From: Polynucleobacter meluiroseus
GTDB taxonomy: Bacteria > Verrucomicrobiota > Verrucomicrobiia > Opitutales > UBA953
Length of the DNA stretch: 5,277 nucleotides
Assembly (NCBI GenBank): GCA_943323725.2
Contig: CALPIW020000135.1
Location: 1 to 5,277, forward strand
Reading direction: 5' to 3'
Shown here piece after piece: positions 1-5,258 of this stretch (positions within the stretch are counted from its first letter, which is position 1; the number at the start of each line of letters is the position of its first letter). The notes beneath the pieces were generated by a model. The model had not been told where the DNA came from. It was given only the letters and a program-made list of their open reading frames with translations, and did no database searches. The position numbers and the translations under genes were made by a program.

Positions 1-1
1 C

Positions 2-1066
2 CCGGCGGCGAAGGTTCGCCCCACCCCTACCCCAATCCCTGTTCCTAGCCGTAGCTCTATCCCTACCCCTGATAAGGATACCGATCCCACCGAACCGGGT
101 CTGCCGTGGGAGGAATTATCCACGGAAGAGCGTTCGCCGATCCGCTACTACCTTGATCAGATCGGTAAGACGCCGCTGCTGACGCTCGAACAGGAGACCG
201 CCCTCGCCCGCCGTATCCTCAAAGGCGACGAAGCCGCCCGCCAGCAGATGATCCAGGCCAACCTCCGCCTGGTCGTGCGCATCGCCAAGGACTACGATAA
301 TTTCGGCCTGTCGCTGATGGACCTGATCAGCGAGGGCAACTTCGGCCTCATCAAGGCCGTCGAACGCTTCGACCCCGACAAGGGCGGCAAGCTCAGCACT
401 TACGCTTCCTGGTGGATCAAGCAGGCCATCAAGCGCGCGCTGGCGACGAGCGGGAAGACGATCCGCCTCCCGGTCCACATGGTCGACCGCATCGCGCAGA
501 TGCGCCGCGTGACCAACCAGCTCGCCGCCGAACTCGGCCGCGAACCGCACAACGAAGAGATCGCGATGGCGATGGAGATCCCGCTCGCGAAGGTCGTGCA
601 CATGAAGTCGGTCGCGAACCGCGCGGCCTCGCTGGACCAACCGGTCGGCGAAGAAGGCGACGCCACCTTAGGCGACTTGGTCAAGGACGAGTCCGAGCGC
701 ACGCCGTTCGAGACCCTCCGCGGCAAGTCCGACAACGACGAGATCACCACGATGCTCGCCGCCCTTGAGCCCCGCGAAGCCGAGATCCTGACGCACCGCT
801 TCGGCCTGAACGGCGAAAGCCCGCTCACGCTCGAAGAGGTCGGTGAACGCTTCAAGCTGACCCGCGAACGCGTCCGCCAGCTCCAGCAGTCCGCCCTGAT
901 GCAGCTCCGCCGCATCATGACCGAGCGCCAGAAACTGCTGACGCCGGAAGACGTCCGGAAGAACCAGCTCGCCGCGGCCCGCTCCGAAGTCCTCGGGGAA
1001 TTCTTCCGCTCCAAAGGCATCAGCCCGACGCCGCCCAAGGGCCGGACCGAGCGCGAAGGTCTCTGA
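2..1066 (+). CDS. Sigma-70 family RNA polymerase sigma factor (RpoD/RpoS-like), 5' end cut off by the window
   Basis: It directs RNA polymerase core to promoters. The frame is open from the left edge to the TGA at 1064-1066, giving 354 visible codons. There is no ATG before 248, and conserved region 1.2 (PIRYYLDQIGKTPLLTLEQE, nt 137-196) lies upstream of that ATG, so the true start is outside the window. Region 2 follows from nt 248 (NLRLVVRIAKDY, DLISEGNFGLIKAVERFDP), with the core-binding and -10-melting segment LSTYASWWIKQAIKRAL around nt 392-442. Region 3 begins near TIRLPVHMVDRI. Region 4 carries the -35 helix-turn-helix (LTLEEVGERF to LTRERVRQLQ, nt 824-886). Before region 1.2 is a Pro/Thr-rich stretch (nt 20-100), and after region 4 a charged tail of about 45 residues. 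It lacks the long insert between regions 1.2 and 2 found in proteobacterial RpoD, so it is a compact primary or a group 2 sigma. I cannot tell which, so no symbol is given. Confidence 0.95.
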   Translation, partial: PAAKVRPTPTPIPVPSRSSIPTPDKDTDPTEPGLPWEELSTEERSPIRYYLDQIGKTPLLTLEQETALARRILKGDEAARQQMIQANLRLVVRIAKDYDNFGLSLMDLISEGNFGLIKAVERFDPDKGGKLSTYASWWIKQAIKRALATSGKTIRLPVHMVDRIAQMRRVTNQLAAELGREPHNEEIAMAMEIPLAKVVHMKSVANRAASLDQPVGEEGDATLGDLVKDESERTPFETLRGKSDNDEITTMLAALEPREAEILTHRFGLNGESPLTLEEVGERFKLTRERVRQLQQSALMQLRRIMTERQKLLTPEDVRKNQLAAARSEVLGEFFRSKGISPTPPKGRTEREGL

Positions 1067-1119
1067 CCTGCCTGTTTTTCGCAGGGCCTGCTTAAGATAG
1101 CCCTCCGCGACCGAGGTTT

Positions 1120-1150
1120 TTGACCATCCTCCGGCCATCCCGACGATGGC
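1120..1150 (+). promoter_or_regulatory. Possible promoter and inverted repeat ahead of the ATP-grasp operon
   Basis: TTGACC at 1120-1125 matches five of six bases of a -35 box. Sixteen bases later, GACGAT (1142-1147) is a poor -10 match (three of six). The same stretch contains a perfect inverted repeat, GCCATC (1134-1139) and GATGGC (1145-1150), around a five-base CCGAC loop. It could be an operator or a short leader hairpin, 23 bases before the ATG at 1174. The operon may instead be read through from the sigma gene, because I see no convincing terminator between them. This is a weak call from motif matching only. Confidence 0.25.
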
Positions 1151-1173
1151 AGGGGTCTTGCTTACTTCTAGGC

Positions 1174-2607
1174 ATGATCCTGTCCGACTACAAAGGGGCC
1201 GACCTCTTCGACGAACTCGTCGATGAGCACGGCAAGATTCGGCCGTACTACCGCGGCGTGGCCGACAAACTCTCGGGGCTCGGCCACGAGGAACTCAACC
1301 AGAAGCTCCGCAGCCTGGAGCTGCTCTTCCTGAAGCAAGGCATCACCTTCACGGTCTACGGGGACGACCAGGGCACGGAACGGGTCTTTCCGTTCGACCC
1401 TTTCCCGCGGGTCATCCCGGCGAGCGAATGGGAGCAGATCGAGGCCGGCTTGGTGCAACGCATCACCGCGCTCAACCTGTTCCTCTACGACGTCTACCAC
1501 GAGCAACGCATCATCAAGGACGGGGTGATTCCGCCTGAGGTCGTCTTCGGGGCCTCCCACTATCGGCCGGAATTCGTGGGCGTCTCGGTGCCCAAGGACG
1601 CCTACATCCACGTCTGCGGCACGGACCTCATCCGCGACCGCGACGGGCGCTACCTCGTCCTCGAAGATAACGGCCGCTGCCCTTCCGGCGTCTCTTACGT
1701 GCTCGAGAACCGCGCCGCGATGAAGCGCGTCTTCCCCCAGCTCTTCGGCGCCAGCGGCGTCCGCCCGGTCGATACCTATCCCGCCGACCTCCTCGCCACG
1801 CTCCGGCACGTCGCCCCGCGCGAGAACCCCAATCCGAACGTAGTCCTGCTCACGCCGGGCGTACATAACAGCGCCTACTTCGAACACTCCTTCCTGGCCC
1901 GCCAGATGAGCATCGAGATCGTCGAGGGCCGCGACCTCATCGCGCTCGACGGCTTCGTCTACATGCGGACCACGCGGGGCCTGCGCCAGGTCGACGTGAT
2001 CTATCGCCGTATCGACGACGATTTCCTCGACCCGCAGGTCTTCCGGAAGGATTCCTGCCTCGGCGTCCCGGGTCTGGTCGACGCCGTCCGTCGCGGCAAC
2101 GTGGCCCTCGCCAACGCCATCGGCACGGGCGTGGCCGACGACAAGGTCACCTACGCCTACGTGCCGGACATGATCCGCTATTACCTCTGTCAGGAGCCGA
2201 TCCTCGACCAAGTCCCGACCTACCTCGCCTGGCGCGACACCGACAAGAAATACATCCTCGAGAACCTGCCCAAGCTCGTCGTGAAGGCCGCCAACGAAAG
2301 CGGGGGCTACGGCATGCTCATCGGACCGGTCGCGACCCAGGCCCAGTTGGCCGAGTTCCACGAAAAGGTCTCCCGCCACCCTCGTAACTACATCGCCCAG
2401 CCCGTGGTCAATTTCTCCCAGCACCCCACCCTCGTGGACGGGGGCCTCGAAGGGCGGCACGTCGACCTCCGCCCCTTCGTGCTCTGGGGCGACACGGTCA
2501 AGGTGCTGCCCGGCGGCCTCACCCGCGTCGCCCTCACGCGGGGTTCGCTCGTGGTCAACTCGTCGCAGGGCGGCGGCAGCAAAGACACCTGGGTCCTCGC
2601 GGCCTGA
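1174..2607 (+). CDS. Circularly permuted ATP-grasp protein (DUF407 / CP_ATPgrasp family)
   Basis: This is a predicted ATP-dependent carboxylate-amine ligase that would join an amino acid or peptide to an unknown acceptor. The protein has 477 residues, close to the family's usual length. Family hallmarks in order are: DPFPRVI near 75-81; LNLFLYDVYHEQRIIKDGVIP from about 101; GTDLIRDRDGRYLVLEDNGR (149-168), followed by PSGVSYVLENR; KLVVKAANESGGYGM (367-381), the likely nucleotide-binding lysine and glycine-rich loop; and DLRPFVLWGD (431-440), then VVNSSQGGGSKDTWVL at the C-terminus, with likely metal and phosphate ligands. A TTG at 1120 would add 18 residues (TILRPSRRWQ...), but these look nothing like the family, whereas MILSDYKGADLFDEL does, so I chose ATG 1174. 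No strong ribosome-binding site precedes it. It is the first gene of a three-gene operon, with 9 bases to the next. No signal peptide is seen, so it is cytoplasmic. The substrate is unknown. Confidence 0.93.
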   Translation: MILSDYKGADLFDELVDEHGKIRPYYRGVADKLSGLGHEELNQKLRSLELLFLKQGITFTVYGDDQGTERVFPFDPFPRVIPASEWEQIEAGLVQRITALNLFLYDVYHEQRIIKDGVIPPEVVFGASHYRPEFVGVSVPKDAYIHVCGTDLIRDRDGRYLVLEDNGRCPSGVSYVLENRAAMKRVFPQLFGASGVRPVDTYPADLLATLRHVAPRENPNPNVVLLTPGVHNSAYFEHSFLARQMSIEIVEGRDLIALDGFVYMRTTRGLRQVDVIYRRIDDDFLDPQVFRKDSCLGVPGLVDAVRRGNVALANAIGTGVADDKVTYAYVPDMIRYYLCQEPILDQVPTYLAWRDTDKKYILENLPKLVVKAANESGGYGMLIGPVATQAQLAEFHEKVSRHPRNYIAQPVVNFSQHPTLVDGGLEGRHVDLRPFVLWGDTVKVLPGGLTRVALTRGSLVVNSSQGGGSKDTWVLAA

Positions 2608-2616
2608 CCGACGCCG

Positions 2617-3657
2617 ATGATGCTCTCAAGGGTCGCCGACCACCAATACTGGATGTCCCGTCAGATGGAACGGGCCGAGAACCTGGCGCGTCTCGTCCGC
2701 GTCTCGGAAGAGATGCTGCTCGATGACGAGACGCTGGGCCGAGGCAGCGCGCACGAATACTGGACGCCGGTCCTGGCGGCCACCGCGATGGAGGGCGCCT
2801 TCCGCTCGCTCTACCCGAACCCGCAGATCGGTGACGTGGCCCGCTTCCTGACCCTCGACCTGCGCAACCCCGACTCGATCCTTTCCTGCATCCGGCAGGC
2901 CCGCGAGAACGCCCGCTCGGTCCGCGACAAGATCTCGGACGAGATGTGGTCCGAGATCAATGCGCTCAACCTCTTCGTGACCTCTCCCGAGGGGCTCGAG
3001 CTGCTCGAACGCTTCCCGCAGGCCTACTACGAGAAGATCATCTCCTCCTCGATGCTCTTCGACGGCATCACCGACGCGACGCTCACCCGCGACGAGGGGT
3101 GGAACTTCCTGCAGCTGGGCCGTCTGCTCGAACGGGCCGACATGACGAGCCGCTTCCTCGACATCCGCTCCCAGACGCCGTCGTCGGTCGGAGATTCAGC
3201 CCTGGAATCCCTGCAATGGGGCGCGGTCCTGCGCGCCTGTAGCGCCCACGCCGGCTACCGCCGGGTCCATGGCGGTGAAATCAGCGTCGAAGGAGTGGTC
3301 GACCTGCTCCTGTTTTCCAATGAATTCCCCCGCTCGGTCCGCCACTGCATCCGACGGGCTGACGAAGTGCTCCATGACATCTCCGGGACGCCGACCGGCC
3401 GCTATTCCAACCCCTGCGAGAAGATCACCGGCGCCCTGCTCGCCCGGCTAAGCTTCGCCGGGCCGCCGGAGGTGATGGCGAGAGGGCTCCATGCCTACAT
3501 CGACGAACTGCAATTGCAGCTGAACGCCGCCGGACAGGCGGTCTTCGAGAGTTACGTGCTCCTGCCCGGCGAGGTGGATCGCCACTTCCCCCGCGGGACC
3601 CGCCCGGAGTCGCTCTCCGACTGGCAACGCGAACAGCAGCAGCAACAGCAGCAGTAA
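2617..3657 (+). CDS. Alpha-E domain protein (DUF403), partner of the ATP-grasp protein
   Basis: This is an all-helical protein of 346 residues. The family is almost always encoded beside permuted ATP-grasp and transglutaminase genes, and its biochemical role is not established. The start MMLSRVADHQYWMSRQMERAENLARL is the family's signature N-terminus; either ATG 2617 or ATG 2620 could be used. The recurring Glu/Arg helix motif that names the family is seen as ERAENLARLVRV (18-29), RENARSVRDKI (96-106) and LERADMTSRFLDI (171-183). Other conserved parts are NPDSILSCI (84-92), EMWSEINALN (109-118), GWNFLQLGR (161-169) and SNEFPRSVRHCI (234-245). After the conserved part comes LPGEVDRHFPRGTRPESLSDWQRE, then seven glutamines to the stop. 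That tail looks like a lineage-specific extension. The gene lies 9 bases after the ATP-grasp stop and 14 bases before the transglutaminase, so the three are surely co-transcribed. There is no signal peptide or membrane helix. Confidence 0.93.
   Translation: MMLSRVADHQYWMSRQMERAENLARLVRVSEEMLLDDETLGRGSAHEYWTPVLAATAMEGAFRSLYPNPQIGDVARFLTLDLRNPDSILSCIRQARENARSVRDKISDEMWSEINALNLFVTSPEGLELLERFPQAYYEKIISSSMLFDGITDATLTRDEGWNFLQLGRLLERADMTSRFLDIRSQTPSSVGDSALESLQWGAVLRACSAHAGYRRVHGGEISVEGVVDLLLFSNEFPRSVRHCIRRADEVLHDISGTPTGRYSNPCEKITGALLARLSFAGPPEVMARGLHAYIDELQLQLNAAGQAVFESYVLLPGEVDRHFPRGTRPESLSDWQREQQQQQQQ
3634..3654 (+). repeat. CAG/CAA repeat encoding seven C-terminal glutamines
   Basis: Seven Gln codons in a row (CAG x3, CAA, CAG x3) sit directly before the TAA stop of the alpha-E gene. 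The one interrupting CAA slightly lowers slippage potential. A gain or loss of whole units would change only the tail length, not the frame. A slip of one or two bases would remove the stop and run into the transglutaminase leader. Confidence 0.95.
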
Positions 3658-3671
3658 GGCGCGCCGCGACC

Positions 3672-4514
3672 ATGAAGCTCCGCATCCTGCACCGCACCGA
3701 ATACCGCTACGCCCTGCCCGTCCGCAACAATACCAACGAACTCCGCGTCACGCCGCTCACGAATCTCCGCCAAAAGCTCGGCCTGCACCTGGTGCGCGTG
3801 CTGCCGGCCGTCCGGATGCGCCGCTATCCGGACCTCTACCGCAATCCGGTCCACCTCTTTGAGGTCGAGGAACCCCACAAAGAGCTCGTGATTGATGTCT
3901 CCAGCGTGGTCGAGACCCTCGCGACGCCCGTTTCGGCCATCCCGACCGATATCCCGCTGACGGCGGTGCGGGCCGAAGACGTCATCGAGAGCTTCCAGCC
4001 CTATCTCCTTTCCGACGGGCCCGTGCGCATCACGCCAGCGATCTGGCGAGCCGCGGTAGACGTCGAAAAAGACCGCGGTGACGTGTTCTCGGTGATCATC
4101 GGGCTCATGGACTACATCCATGCCACCTGTCGGTACGTGCCTGGGGCGACGCATATCGGCACGAATACCGAGGAATTCTTCGCGAAGCCTCAAGGGGTCT
4201 GCCAGGACTACGCCCACCTCCTGCTGGCCCTGTGCCGCTCCATCGGCATCCCGGCCCGTTATGTCTGCGGTTATGTCTACGACGCCAAGCGCGGAGACGT
4301 CATCGGCAGCCACGCTTCCCATGCCTGGAGCGAGGTCTGGCTGCCGGGTTATGGCTGGCTAGGGGTCGATCCGACGAACCGGAAGGTCATCCATGAGGCC
4401 TACGTCGCCTCGGCCGTAGGGCGCGATTATCGCGACGCCACCCCGGTGAGCGGCAGTTATTGGGGGGGCGGCGACCGCGAGATGCGGGTCACCGTGCACG
4501 TCGAAGCCAAATAA
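3672..4514 (+). CDS. Transglutaminase-like cysteine protease/amidase (with bacterial transglutaminase N-terminal domain)
   Basis: This papain-fold enzyme of 280 residues is expected to cut, or less often form, amide bonds. Residues 1-80 (MKLRILHRTEYRYALPV..., NELRVTPL, RNPVHLFEVEEPHKELVI) form the beta-rich N-terminal domain usual in this family. The catalytic domain follows. GVCQDYAHLLLALCRSIGIP (175-194) supplies the nucleophile Cys177, SHASHAWSEVWLPGYGWLGVDPTN (213-236) supplies His217, and Asp233 in GVDPTN completes the triad. All three are present, so the enzyme should be active. The ATG is the only sensible start, as the family begins exactly at this MKLRILHRTEYRY motif. TAAGG at 3655-3659 is at best a weak, distant ribosome-binding site. 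No signal peptide is present, so it is predicted cytoplasmic. As the last gene of the operon, it probably hydrolyses or transfers the peptide made by the ATP-grasp partner; this is inferred from conserved neighbourhoods. The end WGGGDREMRVTVHVEAK matches the family C-terminus. Confidence 0.94.
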   Translation: MKLRILHRTEYRYALPVRNNTNELRVTPLTNLRQKLGLHLVRVLPAVRMRRYPDLYRNPVHLFEVEEPHKELVIDVSSVVETLATPVSAIPTDIPLTAVRAEDVIESFQPYLLSDGPVRITPAIWRAAVDVEKDRGDVFSVIIGLMDYIHATCRYVPGATHIGTNTEEFFAKPQGVCQDYAHLLLALCRSIGIPARYVCGYVYDAKRGDVIGSHASHAWSEVWLPGYGWLGVDPTNRKVIHEAYVASAVGRDYRDATPVSGSYWGGGDREMRVTVHVEAK

Positions 4515-4540
4515 GCCGAATAATCGGGATACTCGGGCAA

Positions 4541-4568
4541 CAAAAAGGGCCCCGTTGCCGGGGCCCTT
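4541..4568 (-). terminator. Rho-independent terminator of the small barrel-protein gene
   Basis: A perfect 10-bp stem (AAGGGCCCCG at 4545-4554 pairs with CGGGGCCCTT at 4559-4568) encloses a four-base loop. On the minus strand it is followed directly by a T-run, which appears here as A bases at 4542-4546. It therefore ends transcription of the minus-strand gene whose stop is at 4591. On the plus strand only TTAGG follows, so it would be a weaker terminator for the incoming transglutaminase operon, though the strong stem may still slow polymerase from both sides. Confidence 0.9.
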
Positions 4569-4577
4569 AGGTCAGCC

Positions 4578-4595
4578 TCTAATCCGAAGATTAGA
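4578..4595 (-). promoter_or_regulatory. Stop-codon hairpin with UUCG tetraloop
   Basis: A perfect 7-bp inverted repeat, TCTAATC (4578-4584) and GATTAGA (4589-4595), closes a four-base loop. In the minus-strand mRNA the loop reads UUCG between C and G, a very stable tetraloop class. The UAA stop (4593-4591) lies inside the 5' arm. The structure sits 9 bases upstream of the main terminator stem. It may protect the 3' end or help terminator folding; its function is inferred. Confidence 0.6.
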
Positions 4596-5100
4596 AGTTG
4601 TAGCGAACGGTGACGGAGGTCTCGGTGTCAACGCCGTTGGCGTCAGCGATCGAGACGGCGACCTGGTACTTCGAGTTCACGTTGTAGGCGAGCTCGTAGA
4701 CGAAGGAGTTGGTGTTGGAACCACCTTCCTGGCCCCAGACGATGCGGCCTTCGAGACCAGCGACGACTTCGTTCAGGGAGCGACGGGCGATGATGCCGTA
4801 ACCGTCGTTGGAGCCAACGAAGGCGGTGGCGTCGATACCGGCGACGACGTTCTTGAAGAGGTAGCCAACGGAGACGCCGTCATCACCAGCGTTGTTGAGG
4901 TCGGCAGAGGCACCAACCCAGACGTTCGAGGAGCCAACGAGGGCTTCGACCGAGAGGGAGTAGCCGTTGTCGCCAGCGGCGGCGTCGGTGTTGTAGCTGA
5001 GGCCAGCGCGGTTGTAGGAGAGACCAGCGGCAGCGGCGCTCTGGGCAGAGGCAGCGGCAGCAAGGGTCGTGAGGGTGAGGATCGGGAGGATGTGCTTCAT
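4591..5100 (-). CDS. Small secreted beta-barrel-like outer-membrane protein, function unknown
   Basis: This is a 169-residue protein that I cannot assign to a named family. Residues 1-20 (MKHILPILTLTTLAAAASAQ) form a clear Sec signal peptide, with likely cleavage after ASA or AQ. The mature part is rich in Ala, Gly, Val, Ser and Asn, with alternating polar and hydrophobic stretches (YSLSVEALVGSSNVWVGASADLN, VSVGYLF, VAGLEGRIVW, FVYELAYNV, YQVAVSIAD) and a terminal SVTVRYNF. A final Phe after a beta-strand is the usual outer-membrane barrel insertion signal. The length suits a six- to eight-strand barrel. Residues 24-37 are a tandem heptad, AAGLSYN-RAGLSYN. The frame is open upstream to an ATG at 5196, but that 32-residue extension is basic, precedes a good signal peptide and lies in the AT-rich promoter region, so I chose ATG 5100. 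No Shine-Dalgarno site is seen. A paralogue with the same last seven residues lies upstream, beyond the right edge. The gene has its own terminator and converges on the transglutaminase gene. Confidence 0.8.
   Translation of the reverse strand: MKHILPILTLTTLAAAASAQSAAAAGLSYNRAGLSYNTDAAAGDNGYSLSVEALVGSSNVWVGASADLNNAGDDGVSVGYLFKNVVAGIDATAFVGSNDGYGIIARRSLNEVVAGLEGRIVWGQEGGSNTNSFVYELAYNVNSKYQVAVSIADANGVDTETSVTVRYNF
4990..5031 (-). repeat. 21-base tandem repeat encoding AAGLSYN-RAGLSYN
   Basis: Two adjacent 21-base units (4990-5010 and 5011-5031) agree at 16 of 21 positions. They encode two near-identical heptads (residues 24-30 and 31-37) just after the signal peptide. Several of the base differences are silent, so the peptide repeat is better conserved than the DNA. 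This suggests an old duplication kept by selection. Confidence 0.8.
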
Positions 5101-5122
5101 ATGCGTGTTCGTTGGTAGGCAC

Positions 5123-5187
5123 CTCGGCCGAGAAAACAACACTAAAATGCGATTTTGTCGTTTATTCGTCACCCTACTGTCATAGAC
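5123..5187 (-). promoter_or_regulatory. AT-rich promoter/5' leader region of the barrel-protein gene
   Basis: Between the upstream paralogue's terminator and ATG 5100 lies the most AT-rich stretch of the window (about 5133-5170). On the minus strand ATGACA (5183-5178) matches five of six bases of a -35 box, with the modest -10 candidate GACAAA (5159-5154) 18 bases on. A perfect 10-base palindrome, CTCGGCCGAG (5123-5132), lies in the leader 22 bases before the start codon. Because a terminator separates the two tandem genes, this gene needs its own promoter here. The exact boxes are uncertain. Confidence 0.4.
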
Positions 5188-5203
5188 CGATTTCATCGGA
5201 CAA

Positions 5204-5231
5204 CAAAAAGGGCCCCGTTGCCGGGGCCCTT
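5204..5231 (-). terminator. Rho-independent terminator of the upstream paralogous gene
   Basis: The stem is identical to the one at 4545-4568: 5208-5217 pairs with 5222-5231 around a four-base loop. On the minus strand the stem is followed by a T-run (A bases at 5205-5209). It separates the two tandem barrel-type genes transcriptionally. Confidence 0.88.
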
Positions 5232-5240
5232 AGATCAGCC

Positions 5241-5258
5241 TCTAATCCTAAGATTAGA
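5241..5258 (-). promoter_or_regulatory. Stop-codon hairpin of the upstream paralogue
   Basis: The same 7-bp stem as at 4578-4595 (5241-5247 with 5252-5258) is seen, but here the minus-strand loop is UUAG rather than UUCG. The stop codon again lies in the 5' arm. The stem is kept exactly while the loop has changed. Confidence 0.5.

Larger units (their letters stand above)
4538..4614. repeat. Direct repeat copy 1: gene 3' end plus terminator (partner at 5201-5277)
   Basis: These 77 bases match 5201-5277 at 75 positions, with an offset of exactly 663 bases. The differences are G/A at 4571 versus 5234 and G/T at 4586 versus 5249. The repeat spans the GC-rich terminator, the hairpin around the stop codon and the last seven codons of the minus-strand gene. 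It probably continues into the next gene beyond the right edge. Confidence 0.95.

Noticed and set aside
1067..1085. Possible terminator after the sigma gene (CCTGC / GCAGG)
   Set aside because: The stem is only 5 bp, the T-run lies in the loop, and no T-run follows the stem, so it is not a credible terminator.
1120..1173. TTG start at 1120 for the ATP-grasp protein
   Set aside because: The extra 18 residues do not resemble the family, there is no ribosome-binding site, and the TTG is part of a better -35-like TTGACC.
1168..2460. Minus-strand open frame of 430 codons opposite the ATP-grasp gene
   Set aside because: It is an artefact of GC-rich codon bias. The plus-strand frame carries all ATP-grasp family motifs.
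3552..4322. Minus-strand open frame of 256 codons with a Cys run
   Set aside because: The Cys run is simply the CAG tract read on the other strand, and the frame lies opposite two clear plus-strand genes.
4555..5118. Long plus-strand open frame (187 codons) opposite the barrel-protein gene
   Set aside because: It mirrors the minus-strand gene, has a low-complexity Gly/Val/Glu composition and no recognisable family. The minus-strand frame has a signal peptide, a proper barrel-like end and a matching terminator.
5101..5196. N-terminal extension of the barrel protein from ATG 5196
   Set aside because: It would place 32 basic residues before a good signal peptide and would cover the AT-rich promoter region. 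ATG 5100 starts exactly at the signal peptide.
5187..5199. Short inverted repeat CCGAT-TTC-ATCGG between the tandem genes
   Set aside because: The arms are only 5 bp with a three-base loop, there is no second copy next to the other terminator, and chance can explain it.
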